64,000 nucleotides of DNA from an uncultured Bacteroidales bacterium (GTDB lineage Bacteria > Bacteroidota > Bacteroidia > Bacteroidales > Bacteroidaceae): assembly GCA_902779085.1 (NCBI GenBank), contig CACYZY010000002.1, positions 248,001-312,000 of the forward strand, read 5' to 3'. The notes beneath the pieces were generated by a model that was given only the letters and a program-made list of their open reading frames with translations, was not told where the DNA came from and searched no databases. Made by a program: the position numbers and the translations under genes. Shown piece after piece: positions 38,620 to 47,107 of this stretch (position 1 is the stretch's first letter; each line of letters opens with the position of its first letter).

Positions 38620-39807
38620 ATGTACAAGAGGGCTGAATATCAAGTAATAACAAGTAGATTAAAAGAGCCAAGAAGGTTCATTCAAGTTGTGATGGGACCG
38701 CGTCAAGTGGGTAAATCTACTGTTGTTAAGCAGGTGCTTCAAGATTTAAATTTGCCTTATCAGCAGTTCTCTGCCGATAATGTGCCAGCCTCAAATACTG
38801 CTTGGGTATCTAATTGTTGGGCTGCTGTTCGAAGTCTGAAGGAGAGCAAAGTCCTTGATAGTATGATTCTTGTTATCGATGAAATTCAGAAGATATCTAA
38901 TTGGAGTGAGGTTGTAAAGAAGGAGTGGGATGATGATACCTTTCACGATCGCAACATTAAGGTGTTGTTGCTTGGTAGTAGTCGTGTGCTATTAGAAAAA
39001 GGACTTTCTGAGTCGTTAGGAGGCCGTTTCGAAGAAATACGCATGACTCATTGGAGCTATCCTGAGATGAAAGAGTGCTTTGGCTTTACCCTCGACCAGT
39101 ATCTTTTCTTTGGAGGTTACCCTGGTGCAGCCAGCCTGATAAATGAGACAGATCGTTGGGAGCAGTATATACAGTCGGCAATCATTGATGCGACCATCAA
39201 TAAGGATATCCTGATGAATACGCCTATCAGTAAGCCAGCCCTTCTTCGTCAGACTTTTGAACTTGGCGCTTCTTACTCTGGCGAGATTCTCTCTCTCAAC
39301 AAAATGCTTGGTTCTTTGCAAGACGCAGGAAACGCCGTTACTCTGGCAGGTTATATCAATCTGCTTGATGAGAGTGGTATGCTGTGCGGACTTCAGAAAT
39401 ATAGTATCGATACAGCAAGACGTCGAGCCAGTATTCCCAAATTTCAGGTTTATAACAATGCCCTAAAGGTGGTGTATAATCCTCATACATTCGATCAGGC
39501 TATTATGGATCGTAAGGTGTGGGGGCGCATCTTTGAGTCGGGTATTGGTGCTTGGATTGTCAGTCAGGCTTTTGTTCATCGCATTGAAGTGTTCTACTGG
39601 CGTGAGCTTGCCAACGAAGTTGATTTTATTCTTCGCAAGAAGGGAACAGTCGTTGCCATCGAAGTGAAGAGTAATGCCGAAAAGAAAACGAAAGGTCTTA
39701 GTGAGTTTAGGGATAAGTTCAAACCAAAATCGGCATTTATCGTGGGTGATGGTGGTATTAGCGCTGAAGAGTTCCTTTCTATGGATATAAGGAATCTTTT
39801 CAAATAA
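38620..39807 (+). CDS. AAA-type ATPase with DUF4143 C-terminal domain
   Basis: A member of a widespread, horizontally mobile ATPase family of unknown function. Walker A is GPRQVGKST (residues 26-34) and Walker B is ILVIDEIQ (near 84-90); the sensor segment VLLLGSSRVLLEKG follows. The C-terminal DUF4143 part contains ELANEVDFILRKKGTVVAIEVKS, a pattern like the E-x-D-(I/V)EVK core of PD-(D/E)XK nucleases. The length of 395 is complete. It has its own strong promoter and repeat-rich leader and lies inside the segment bounded by the ppdK repeats. Confidence 0.88.
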   Translation: MYKRAEYQVITSRLKEPRRFIQVVMGPRQVGKSTVVKQVLQDLNLPYQQFSADNVPASNTAWVSNCWAAVRSLKESKVLDSMILVIDEIQKISNWSEVVKKEWDDDTFHDRNIKVLLLGSSRVLLEKGLSESLGGRFEEIRMTHWSYPEMKECFGFTLDQYLFFGGYPGAASLINETDRWEQYIQSAIIDATINKDILMNTPISKPALLRQTFELGASYSGEILSLNKMLGSLQDAGNAVTLAGYINLLDESGMLCGLQKYSIDTARRRASIPKFQVYNNALKVVYNPHTFDQAIMDRKVWGRIFESGIGAWIVSQAFVHRIEVFYWRELANEVDFILRKKGTVVAIEVKSNAEKKTKGLSEFRDKFKPKSAFIVGDGGISAEEFLSMDIRNLFK

Positions 39808-39892
39808 TAACTTCATACGTATATCGTTGCAGGCAATGGAGAATAATACAATTAACAGGTAGATAATGGTAAACATTCAAATCAGCAAGAAT

Positions 39893-40120
39893 ATGGATTT
39901 CATTAAATTAGCAAGAAGCAGGTACTCCTACAAGAAGTTTGACTCGCGTCAGATCAGTAAGGAACAACTAGACAGCATCCTGGAGGCAGGACGCGTGGCT
40001 CCGACAGCCAAGAACCTACAGGTACAGCATGTCTATGTGGTGCAGTCTGCAGAAGGCGCAGGACCGTTGGCCAATCACAACAGCCACAAGCCAATTGAGA
40101 AAACAGTAACTTACCTATAA
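39893..40120 (+). pseudogene. Nitroreductase family protein, truncated remnant
   Basis: The N-terminus MDFIKLARSRYSYKKFDSRQISKEQLDSILEAGRVAPTAKNLQVQ is a clear nitroreductase FMN-binding start (RSRYS, AGRVAPTAKN). Family members have about 170-200 residues, but here homology fades after about residue 55 and a stop comes at 76, with the next gene 12 bases later. The FMN domain's central and C-terminal parts are missing, so this is most likely a deletion remnant and inactive. A longer in-frame start at 39866 exists. Confidence 0.75.
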
Positions 40121-40134
40121 ACAATACATCAATG

Positions 40135-41049
40135 ATGAAAGAAAGTTTGTCAAACTCGATATTCATGCTGGCATGCACTTTTCTTTGTGTGATGAGTGCA
40201 TGTGCTCAGGCTCAGTCGAATGATATCGTCGCAGAAGGGGAAACCCCTGTGAAAATCTCCGATTCGTACAGCTTTACAGAAGGACCTGCGGCAGACGCAA
40301 GGGGTGATGTATTCTTTACGGACCAGCCCAACAACAGGATATACCGTTGGAACTGCGAATCCGGAGAGATAACGCTGTTCTCTGATCAGAGTGGCCGCTC
40401 CAATGGGATGTACTTCGATGCCCAAGGTAACTTGATTGCCTGTGCAGACATGGACAATCAGCTCTGGTCTTTCGATACGGAGGGTCATCCCGAGATACTA
40501 ATAACCGACTACCGCGGCAAGCTGCTCAACGGCCCCAATGATATATGGATCTCGAAGGATGGAAGTTATTATCTGACTGACCCTTATTTTAAGCGCGACT
40601 ACTGGACACGCAACCCAGAGCGCCAGCAGCCTGTGGAAGGCTTGTATTATCTTTCTCCGGGAAGCAAACAACTGATTATGCTTGACTCGACGCTTAACAA
40701 GCCTAATGGCCTTGTGGGAACGCCCGACGGGAAACATCTGTATGTGGCTGAAGCAAGGGCAAACAGAATCCTAAAATACGACATTCAGTCTGACGGCTCT
40801 TTGTCGAACCGGCAGGTGTTTGCCGATATGGGGTCGGACGGGATGACGATAGATGACCGCGGAAACATCTATCTTACAGGCCATGGTGTGACCGTATTCG
40901 ATAAGGATGGACAGAAAATAGCCCATTTCCCCATTCCCGAGAACTGGACTGCCAACGTCTGTTTTGGCGGAAAGGAGCGCGACGTCCTGTTTATTACCGC
41001 ATCGAAGTCTGTTTACACCCTGAAAATGCGCGTCCATGGGGTAAGATAA
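40135..41049 (+). CDS. SMP-30/gluconolactonase-like exported protein
   Basis: A six-bladed beta-propeller lactonase-like protein. After a signal peptide ending at CVMSACAQAQ (Cys about residue 23 could be lipidated), the mature part shows SFTEGPAADARGDVFFTDQPNNRIY, SNGMYFDAQGNL, LLNGPNDIWISKDG, NKPNGLVGTPDGKHLYV and DGMTIDDRGNIYLTG, which carry the Glu, Asn and Asp metal ligands of the family. It probably hydrolyses a sugar lactone in the periplasm; the substrate is unknown. Base composition is more GC-rich than the ATPase gene upstream. Confidence 0.86.
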   Translation: MKESLSNSIFMLACTFLCVMSACAQAQSNDIVAEGETPVKISDSYSFTEGPAADARGDVFFTDQPNNRIYRWNCESGEITLFSDQSGRSNGMYFDAQGNLIACADMDNQLWSFDTEGHPEILITDYRGKLLNGPNDIWISKDGSYYLTDPYFKRDYWTRNPERQQPVEGLYYLSPGSKQLIMLDSTLNKPNGLVGTPDGKHLYVAEARANRILKYDIQSDGSLSNRQVFADMGSDGMTIDDRGNIYLTGHGVTVFDKDGQKIAHFPIPENWTANVCFGGKERDVLFITASKSVYTLKMRVHGVR

Positions 41050-41069
41050 AAAATAAAAAAAACGAAAGA

Positions 41070-41183
41070 ATGGAAAGTCATATTTCTAGAGAGGCGCCCG
41101 AGTTGCTGCGCGAAGGAGGTGTCGGCGAACTGAAGGATTGCGATGTAAAAGTGGCAAATGAAAGTGCCTTGTGGCAATCGTAG
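41070..41183 (+). pseudogene. 37-residue orphan ORF, probable gene fragment
   Basis: The frame opens with ATG after an AACGAAAGA ribosome-binding-like stretch and encodes MESHISREAPELLREGGVGE and 17 more residues, ending in TAG. The composition looks like real coding sequence, but I do not recognise a family. It lies 20 bases after the SMP-30 gene. The likeliest reading is the 5' remnant of a deleted gene. Confidence 0.4.
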
Positions 41184-41215
41184 TATTTGATATTCGATAA
41201 ATCGGGATTTATGAC

Positions 41216-41995
41216 ATGAACAAAGTTGCCAGCTTTTTTAAGCCCCTGATGCCCATTCTCTCGGCTGTTTATGGTTTAGCGATTATTTACATAACAGCGC
41301 TGCCTATCGCTGACAATAATCCTACCATCGTTAGCGAAATACTGACATGGCTAATTACATTGGTGGGCATTGCAATGACGTTCTATCTTGTGCAATATGT
41401 CGAACCGAAAATATTCCCTGCGGCTGAACAATTTCCACTGAAGTTGCCTAGTATTTTCGTCTTATTAGGACTGTTGTTGATAGCGCCTCTATGGCTTGTT
41501 GCGGAAGGGTATATCGTATATGGCATGACGTCGCTGGTTCAGCCTGTTCAGATGGAATCGCTGATCTACACAACAGAAGAATTGCGTGAAGACCTTCTAT
41601 CCAGCATACATGCAATATTTCTTGCCCCTGTGCTCGAAGAGCTATGCTTCAGACAAATGGCGATTTCTCCCTTCCGCCGCCGAAGCGCAATAATCGTTGT
41701 CTGTGTGGTGATGGCTTTTTTGTTTGGACTGCTTCACGTGCGCAACTTCCCTGGTGCTTTTATCAGTGCCCTGGTCTACGGGTTTGTGTTTATTTGGTCG
41801 CGAAACATCTGGTATAGTGTGATACTACATGCAGGTCATAACCTCGCTGCCACACTCTTTGCTGTTTACTGCTGGTTACAATTAGGCGACATGCAGATAA
41901 CGAAAATTCCTGTTATCATCCTGCCTGACATGAAGGTCATCATCGCAAGTTTGTTCTTAGCCATTGCAGGAGTACTATTACTAAAGAAGAAATAA
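41216..41995 (+). CDS. CPBP-family intramembrane glutamic protease
   Basis: CPBP (CAAX protease and bacteriocin-processing) family membrane protein with seven or eight hydrophobic segments over 259 residues. The motifs are in order: EELCFRQ (EExxxR), FGLLH (FxxxH) and HAGHN (HxxxN/B). Bacterial members act in bacteriocin immunity, peptide processing or unknown roles; nothing nearby identifies the substrate. A repeat of the ppdK 3' end begins 60 bases after its stop. Confidence 0.87.
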   Translation: MNKVASFFKPLMPILSAVYGLAIIYITALPIADNNPTIVSEILTWLITLVGIAMTFYLVQYVEPKIFPAAEQFPLKLPSIFVLLGLLLIAPLWLVAEGYIVYGMTSLVQPVQMESLIYTTEELREDLLSSIHAIFLAPVLEELCFRQMAISPFRRRSAIIVVCVVMAFLFGLLHVRNFPGAFISALVYGFVFIWSRNIWYSVILHAGHNLAATLFAVYCWLQLGDMQITKIPVIILPDMKVIIASLFLAIAGVLLLKKK

Positions 41996-42054
41996 TAAAT
42001 TCCAATTTAGTGAAACACTAGAAGCTGACATAGAAAAAGATTATCATCAGCTAA

Positions 42055-42165
42055 TGAGGACCTCCTTGCTGAGGAGGCAGAGAAGAAGCGCAAGAAGGCA
42101 GGAGCTAACGCAGTAGCATAATTCTTGTGCTACATAATGAAGAGAGGGGGAAGCCGATGCTTCCC
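42055..42165 (+). repeat. 111-bp direct repeat, copy B (orphan ppdK 3' end)
   Basis: Second copy of 38297-38407. It still encodes the last 21 residues of ppdK in frame up to TAA at 42119-42121, with one Glu-to-Gly and one silent change, but there is no ppdK sequence upstream of 42055. It marks the right boundary of the 3.76-kb segment. Confidence 0.95.
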
Positions 42166-42176
42166 CTTTCTCTTTC
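42140..42176 (+). terminator. Duplicated ppdK-type terminator
   Basis: GGGGAAGC, loop CGAT, GCTTCCCC and a T/C-rich tail. It now follows the CPBP gene and faces the P5-like gene. Confidence 0.65.
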
Positions 42177-42210
42177 TTACCAGCAGTCCTTTAGGTATGT
42201 TTCAGAGGCA

Positions 42211-42759
42211 CTAGGCAGCCAGCTGATGACGCCACTTGTTGCTGTTTCTGAACGCCAGGCGATAGCCTCTGGCAATCTCCTTGGCAGGAACATCCTTCAT
42301 GCGGCAACCGTTCTCCACACAAGTCATGGCTTTGAGCAGTTTGGTGAGCTGCCTCATGCCTTCACTTGTCTCTGGTGGCATCAGCTTTTCTTGACCACCA
42401 GCAGAGCCTATCACCACTTCAATGATGTTTTCCCCGTCGAAGCAACGTTGCAGCTTCTCCTCCGGCAACTGACTGATCAGTGTCAACACATGACTGATAT
42501 AACCTTGTGTGTCGTTGTGGTCACCGGGTGGTGCCCATCGGTTGATGATGTTGCACACGTTGAAAGGCTGCTTGTCCACCGTCTGGAACCTGCGGTAGTA
42601 GCTGGCCAATACCTTCCATGCAGCACGATAGCCATAGGCCATGTTTTCGAACTGTACAAATGCCTTGTCGGTCTGTATGTCGCACTGACCTACCCAATGT
42701 GTGGTACCCCTTCTTATGTTCAGGGGATTATTGTTTCTGAATCCTCTTGTCTCTTTCAT
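42211..42759 (-). CDS. Phage structural protein P5-like
   Basis: The N-terminus KETRGFRNNNPLNIRRGTTHWVGQ with FVQFENMAYGYRAAWKVLASYYRR and INRWAPPGDHNDTQGYISHV matches a family annotated in Bacteroidetes genomes as P5-like phage structural or cell-wall-associated proteins, often in genomic cassettes. The NNPLNIR segment recalls lysozyme-like domains, so a peptidoglycan-active role is possible but unproven. Length 182. Its ATG overlaps the stop of the upstream VirE/DUF3987 gene (ATGA), indicating coupled expression. Confidence 0.7.
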   Translation of the reverse strand: MKETRGFRNNNPLNIRRGTTHWVGQCDIQTDKAFVQFENMAYGYRAAWKVLASYYRRFQTVDKQPFNVCNIINRWAPPGDHNDTQGYISHVLTLISQLPEEKLQRCFDGENIIEVVIGSAGGQEKLMPPETSEGMRQLTKLLKAMTCVENGCRMKDVPAKEIARGYRLAFRNSNKWRHQLAA

Positions 42760-45113
42760 GGTATAGGCATGTTTTTAACTGTTCTACTGTTCGTTGTTCG
42801 TTCTTTCTTCGAGCTGGAATGTGTCTTGCGGTAGGCCATGGTCTTAATATATTCGCCAGTAGTCTCATCCTTTTCTGCATAACCTCTTTTAATCCACATT
42901 CGTAACATGTCCTGTCCTTGTCCGCATTTCCCAGCTTTTCTGCGCACCTCTGTCACGTCATCCTGGGTGAAGCGGTCGGGCAGTAGTTCCAACAGGTTTT
43001 TGGGGCCCCTCAGCATATTCAGCTGTTCCTTGCCCATCTGTTCCTGCATCTGCTCTCCGAAGAATTTCATCTTGCACCATAGGTCATAGCGCTCACTCCA
43101 ACGTACGAAGTGCTCAATCTTCTCGTCCCACTGGCAACCCTGTGCCACATACAAGGTCATGGCTTTCAGATAGGCAATGACGTTGGCACGGTACGACAGC
43201 GCTTCGTAGGCTTCATCGTCGCTCAAGTTAGCTACATCGGCATTTTCTTGCAGCAGTTGTTTGGCAAGCTTTTCAGCCTCCAGGCAGCTGACGATGCCCT
43301 CGGCTGCATTGAGGTTGTCGATATAAGGCCTCAGCTCTTCGGCAAAAGTGTCATCATAGGTGCCGATGACTGGTATATCTGCTCCTCGCTCTGTCAGTAT
43401 GGTGCAGAAGTTGAGTCGGCTCAGCGTTCCATCAGCTAACGAGTTACGGAAATAGTGTTGCCCGTTCTGAATCGTTGATGAGGCGTTCCAATTCCACTTC
43501 ACACGCACACGGGCAGTCACCGACTGCGTCCCCACACGCTCTTGTCCGTACCATCCGTTATCGAATGCCAGGCGTATGATCTGGCTCACCTGCTGCCCCT
43601 TGCTGCTGGTTTTCAGCTGGTCGAGCAGTTCCACCTCATCCAGACGGGTATAGATAAAGTTGCCGTGTGCTTCCTCCAATCGTCGCACAAACGCAGCATT
43701 AGTCATATCACTCTGCACCAGTTGTATGCATAGGTTATCTGGGCGTTTTGGCTTCTCTTTGTTGGCTCCTTTGCGACAGGTCTCTTCACTCCACTCCCGT
43801 TCACGTCTTCTACTTTCCTGGTCACGTCCCTCAATATCAGCTAGTATGTAATCAATAGGCTTGTTCACACAACTTTTTCCCACGCTCATCTTGGCCATCA
43901 GCACGCACATGAAAGTGGGTTGCCGCAGCACATTGTCGATATATCGGAAATAAACGTTGCCTAAGTGGGTGCCCAATGCGGGAAATACAGCGTGTGACAC
44001 ACAGGGTTTGTACAAATTGGGTACTTTTGAAGTAAGCAGCCTGATTAGTGATGGCAACAGTTCTATTGGTGGCATGGGCGGTGGTGTGTTGTCCATTCCT
44101 CCTCCCAGGTTGAGAGTTGTTTGCACCTGCATCCTGCTTCTAGCTATACTGATTGCTCGTTGCACTACCTGCGGCATAAACCTCGATTGTGCCCGGTTAC
44201 AGGCGCTTTCCATTGTTCTGTAGGCTCTGTCGGTATCCTCTCCATAGGTGGGTAGCACCTGCTTGATCCATTCGGGAGAGTCATTGCACACATAACGCAG
44301 ATGACATGCCATCGAGAAGATGAAATTGTTACGTGAACCATGTGCTGGTACGCCACCCAACTGTTCTGCCAGTGCTTCTACTAGGGTCGGGTAGGGAATG
44401 CCATCGTAATCTGTTTCAAATTGACCATTGTCTGCCAAGGGTTGCACTTCTGGCTTCCCCTCCGAAATAGATGTGTTGGCCTTTTCTTTCTCTAATTTAA
44501 ACGGGATTTCTCTCTCTGAATTTTCTCCCTCATTAAATAGCAACTCTTCGTCTATGTAGAAGAAATCTTGACGGGGCACAGCAAAACTGGTACGCGACAT
44601 GTCTTTGCATTTCTCATCAATGCTTTCCTGCATTATGGTGGCTATCCACTGCTGGTCATCCCAAATGCTTATCCCAGAGCGACGTTTCAACACTAAACGA
44701 AGGCCGAAACCTCCTGCCGTACGGTGAGCCGCTGCCAGGAATCCTTTCAGTGGAATATTATTGTCACACAATGTCTGCTTGAACTTGTCAAACAATTCAA
44801 GTGCTTTATCCTTATCACGGTCAAAGTCCATCATAAACAAGCCTGTTGGTTGCAGGAACTGCTCCGAACGACTCCCTTTCAGTTTGGTTACACCAGTTTT
44901 ACGGCACTCATCCACATAGTTCTGGTATGCCTCTTGCACCAGTTCTCCGCCAAAGATGAAAGCAGGCAGTTTTCTTTTACCGGCCTTATTGCTAGTACCA
45001 CGCACTTCGATAATCCGCTTAGCTACTATATCCGAATCGATAATTTCAAAGAACTTTTCCTTTGTGCAAGGCTTCCATTCCTTATCGTTCACACTATTAA
45101 TATATCCTATCAT
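42756..45113 (-). CDS. VirE N-domain/DUF3987-type primase-helicase-like protein
   Basis: A 785-residue protein of the type found in mobile cassettes across Bacteroidetes. The N-terminal part (residues about 1-190) has LQPTGLFMMDFDRDKDKA, an acidic DxD-like site resembling the BT4734/VirE N-terminal domain. A middle segment carries HGSRNNFIFSMACHLRYVCND. The C-terminal half is a P-loop module with VLMAKMSVGKSCVN (Walker A near 407-414) and DEVELLDQL. This suggests a primase fused to a helicase or ATPase acting on DNA; activity is inferred. The last residues (KERTTNSRTVKN) are encoded by a copy of the repeated 22-bp motif. Confidence 0.78.
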   Translation of the reverse strand: MIGYINSVNDKEWKPCTKEKFFEIIDSDIVAKRIIEVRGTSNKAGKRKLPAFIFGGELVQEAYQNYVDECRKTGVTKLKGSRSEQFLQPTGLFMMDFDRDKDKALELFDKFKQTLCDNNIPLKGFLAAAHRTAGGFGLRLVLKRRSGISIWDDQQWIATIMQESIDEKCKDMSRTSFAVPRQDFFYIDEELLFNEGENSEREIPFKLEKEKANTSISEGKPEVQPLADNGQFETDYDGIPYPTLVEALAEQLGGVPAHGSRNNFIFSMACHLRYVCNDSPEWIKQVLPTYGEDTDRAYRTMESACNRAQSRFMPQVVQRAISIARSRMQVQTTLNLGGGMDNTPPPMPPIELLPSLIRLLTSKVPNLYKPCVSHAVFPALGTHLGNVYFRYIDNVLRQPTFMCVLMAKMSVGKSCVNKPIDYILADIEGRDQESRRREREWSEETCRKGANKEKPKRPDNLCIQLVQSDMTNAAFVRRLEEAHGNFIYTRLDEVELLDQLKTSSKGQQVSQIIRLAFDNGWYGQERVGTQSVTARVRVKWNWNASSTIQNGQHYFRNSLADGTLSRLNFCTILTERGADIPVIGTYDDTFAEELRPYIDNLNAAEGIVSCLEAEKLAKQLLQENADVANLSDDEAYEALSYRANVIAYLKAMTLYVAQGCQWDEKIEHFVRWSERYDLWCKMKFFGEQMQEQMGKEQLNMLRGPKNLLELLPDRFTQDDVTEVRRKAGKCGQGQDMLRMWIKRGYAEKDETTGEYIKTMAYRKTHSSSKKERTTNSRTVKNMPIP
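42779..42800 (+). repeat. 22-bp cassette-end motif, copy 1 (inverted orientation)
   Basis: The plus strand contains CTGTTCGTTGTTCG, the reverse complement of CGAACAACGAACAG in copies 2 and 4; the 22-bp match has 2 differences. It falls inside the 3' end of the VirE/DUF3987 reading frame. Confidence 0.7.
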
Positions 45114-45144
45114 TGTTATCAGATGATTACGTTAATACTTGGCA

Positions 45145-45531
45145 TCAGGCACGCTGCTGGTAGAAAGAAAACTCTATAGTTTTTGAGTGCAGGAACTCCA
45201 TGATAAGTTTCATGTCGTTTTCCAATAGTTCACACACCATCTTGTGCCCCAATTTCTTGGGGAATGCCAATTGAATGACCAGCTTATTCGTAGTTGCTTT
45301 CACACATCCGCAGCTGGTGTCTAACAGCACATCATAGCGACAGCCAATCCTGCCTTCCTGCACAGGAGTCACTAGGGTATTGCCGTGCTTGTCGCGCTTG
45401 ACACGGGCACGGAAGCTCAGTTCCTCATTAAAAATTTCACGCTTGAACACAGGTTCCACCTCCATCTGCCCACCGTTGTCGTAAGTTACATTGGCGGTCA
45501 TCGCCACCTTTTTCATCAAAGTCTTTTTCAT
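45145..45531 (-). CDS. Hypothetical cassette protein, 128 residues
   Basis: No family recognised. The sequence begins MKKTLMKKVAMTANVTYDNGG, is basic, and contains RIGCRYDVLLDTSCGCVKATTNKLVIQL, with three Cys in a short span, and a C-terminal helix-like region. It lies 32 bases upstream of the VirE/DUF3987 gene on the same strand and is probably co-transcribed with it. It is soluble and has no signal peptide. It could be an accessory DNA-binding or replication protein, but nothing shows this. Confidence 0.65.
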   Translation of the reverse strand: MKKTLMKKVAMTANVTYDNGGQMEVEPVFKREIFNEELSFRARVKRDKHGNTLVTPVQEGRIGCRYDVLLDTSCGCVKATTNKLVIQLAFPKKLGHKMVCELLENDMKLIMEFLHSKTIEFSFYQQRA

Positions 45532-45692
45532 ACTTCAAAATGTTTTTAATAAATAAATCTGTTCAAACAACTCAGCGCCGAATTGTGTCAGCAAAGGTAA
45601 GGCAAAGTGAAAAGGTCACTCTACAACAACAAAAACTATTTAAGTTGTAATTGGGTACAAAAATAGTTGTAGATTTACGATTTTATGTCGCT

Positions 45693-46280
45693 TTATTCCA
45701 TGCCCTTGCGATGGCGCTCTTCAATCACATCTTCCATGCTATGAAAGATAGCGAGGTGCTCTTCAAGTGATTTTGTCTGCATGGCATGTGATATCTCATT
45801 CTGAAAACTGTTTAGGTTGATGCGGAATGCTTTGCTTATGATGTCCATTAATAGGCAGGTAGGTATTCGCTTTTTGTCTTTGCGCCTTATCAATAAGGGC
45901 TCTGTAAGATTGGCTAAGGCATATAGCACCAGTTCGAGATTCTTCTTGGCACCATGATAATCTGCAAGTTCTATTTCATAGGAAGGGTCGTTTGATTTAG
46001 CATTTGTTGCTTTCTGTAGTTCCAACTCTTCCTCTAACTCGGTTATACGTTGATCCTTCGCTTGTAATATTTCGTCTTTCGATTGGATGATTTGATTTCT
46101 CTCTTTGATTGTTTCTTTGAGCAATTCTATTTCAGCAATTCTTTTGTCAAACTCTTCTCGTGCGTTTTTGATGCTGTTTGTAACAAACTCTGTATATCTG
46201 ATGTTTTCTTCAAGCGAATGCTTACGCTCTTTATTGGTCGCTTCGAGTAAATCCAGTTCATGGTAGTTAGTTTTTTCCAT
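45693..46280 (-). CDS. Hypothetical coiled-coil protein
   Basis: No family recognised. Residues about 10-95 form a strong coiled coil (heptad-like pattern through REEFDKRIAEIELLKETIKE and QRITELEEELELQKATN), followed by a more globular, basic C-terminal half (LVLYALANLTEPLLIRRKDKKRIP). It resembles the N-terminal coiled-coil accessory proteins seen with mobile genes, but no function can be assigned. A TACCTTTG box lies 96 bases upstream. It is first in the minus-strand order before the 128-residue and VirE/DUF3987 genes. Confidence 0.7.
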   Translation of the reverse strand: MEKTNYHELDLLEATNKERKHSLEENIRYTEFVTNSIKNAREEFDKRIAEIELLKETIKERNQIIQSKDEILQAKDQRITELEEELELQKATNAKSNDPSYEIELADYHGAKKNLELVLYALANLTEPLLIRRKDKKRIPTCLLMDIISKAFRINLNSFQNEISHAMQTKSLEEHLAIFHSMEDVIEERHRKGME

Positions 46281-46375
46281 CCACTTTGTTTAATTGTGGT
46301 ACAATAATTTTTTTCAAAACAAAATGTGTATGGAAAAGTATGTAGACTTAAACAGCCATTTGGTTTTGTTGGCTG

Positions 46376-46383
46376 CAAAGGTA
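46376..46383 (-). promoter_or_regulatory. Bacteroidetes -7 box for the minus-strand cassette genes
   Basis: TACCTTTG on the minus strand, leaving a leader of about 90 bases before ATG 46280. Confidence 0.6.
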
Positions 46384-46616
46384 GGAATAATTTTACAAAC
46401 AGCAGCAAAAATCGTCAACTATTTTTTTACTTATTATAATTATTCAACATTTATACAAATAACTGATAAACAAATTATTATATATACGTGTATTTTTATA
46501 TATATAAGTTGAATTGTATAAAATTATAAACATATAATACTATTACATGTGATGTGTTTTTTATAATTTTCCTTTACCATATAATCAATAAAAAAGGATG
46601 TGAAGAGATAGCATTT

Positions 46617-46650
46617 CGAACAACGAACAGATGAACAGTTGTTTTTCTGC
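46617..46650 (+). repeat. Cassette-end motif, copy 2 (direct, long form)
   Basis: It starts CGAACAACGAACAG and runs for 34 bases that match copy 4 (47906-47938) except for one extra T. An internal AACAAC/GTTGTT pair allows a weak hairpin. Confidence 0.85.
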
Positions 46651-46773
46651 TTGTAACTGATGGTGAGAAATGGAAGAATGATTAGCAGTTGTATATTTAT
46701 TTATTATTATATAATAATAATAAAAATTCTTTCAGAGAGGAATTAAGATTGCTGTGTCTGTGCCCATTTTTAT

Positions 46774-46795
46774 TTGTTCAATTGTTCGTTGTTCG
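46774..46795 (+). repeat. Cassette-end motif, copy 3 (inverted)
   Basis: Contains TTGTTCGTTGTTCG, the reverse-complement form of the motif, with 3 differences over 22 bases relative to copies 2 and 4. Confidence 0.65.
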
Positions 46796-47027
46796 GATTA
46801 TCGGGCACAAGATGGCACTTTTTACAGTAGCTTGGTCAGTCCTCTTTCATGCTGAAGTTTTTTTTCTCCAACGAGAAATTTTTTCATGCCTCACGAGGGA
46901 AAAAATAAACTGTGTCTATAGCAGACAACGGCAAATGGTTAACAGGTTGTTAAATCCATTTCAATGCATATTGTAACGCTTTTCGTATCAGCGTATTGTA
47001 ATTGAATTAAAGGAATACTGGGATTCT

Positions 47028-47060
47028 TTTGCATAAGGTGTCAACCGTGGTATATCTTTG
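47028..47060 (+). promoter_or_regulatory. Bacteroidetes promoter for the HU-like gene
   Basis: TTTG (47028-47031), a 21-base spacer and TATCTTTG (47053-47060), 47 bases before ATG 47108. Confidence 0.7.
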
Positions 47061-47107
47061 CACCGTCAAATCGATTCGACAGCATGTTTAACCTTAATCC
47101 CAGAACA

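Larger units (their letters stand above)
46284..47107. other. 824-bp gene-free stretch, very AT-rich in its middle
   Basis: This gap holds the leftward cassette promoter (46376-46383), a strongly AT-rich block at about 46400-46560 with many TATA runs, a direct copy of the repeat motif (46617-46650), an inverted copy (46774-46795) and the HU-gene promoter (47028-47060). I see no tRNA and no credible gene; the small frames here lack coding character. Confidence 0.6.

Noticed and set aside
38297-42165. Reading the second ppdK tail as an assembly artefact
   Set aside because: The copies differ at four scattered positions and their flanks differ on both sides, so a simple assembly duplication is unlikely, though read coverage would settle it.
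42127-42834. 235-residue plus-strand frame overlapping the P5-like gene
   Set aside because: It is antisense to two coupled genes with recognised motifs and has no promoter or family signal.
46689-46976. 95-residue plus-strand frame in the cassette gap
   Set aside because: Starts in AT-rich DNA, lacks a ribosome-binding site, runs through the inverted motif copy and has no coding character.
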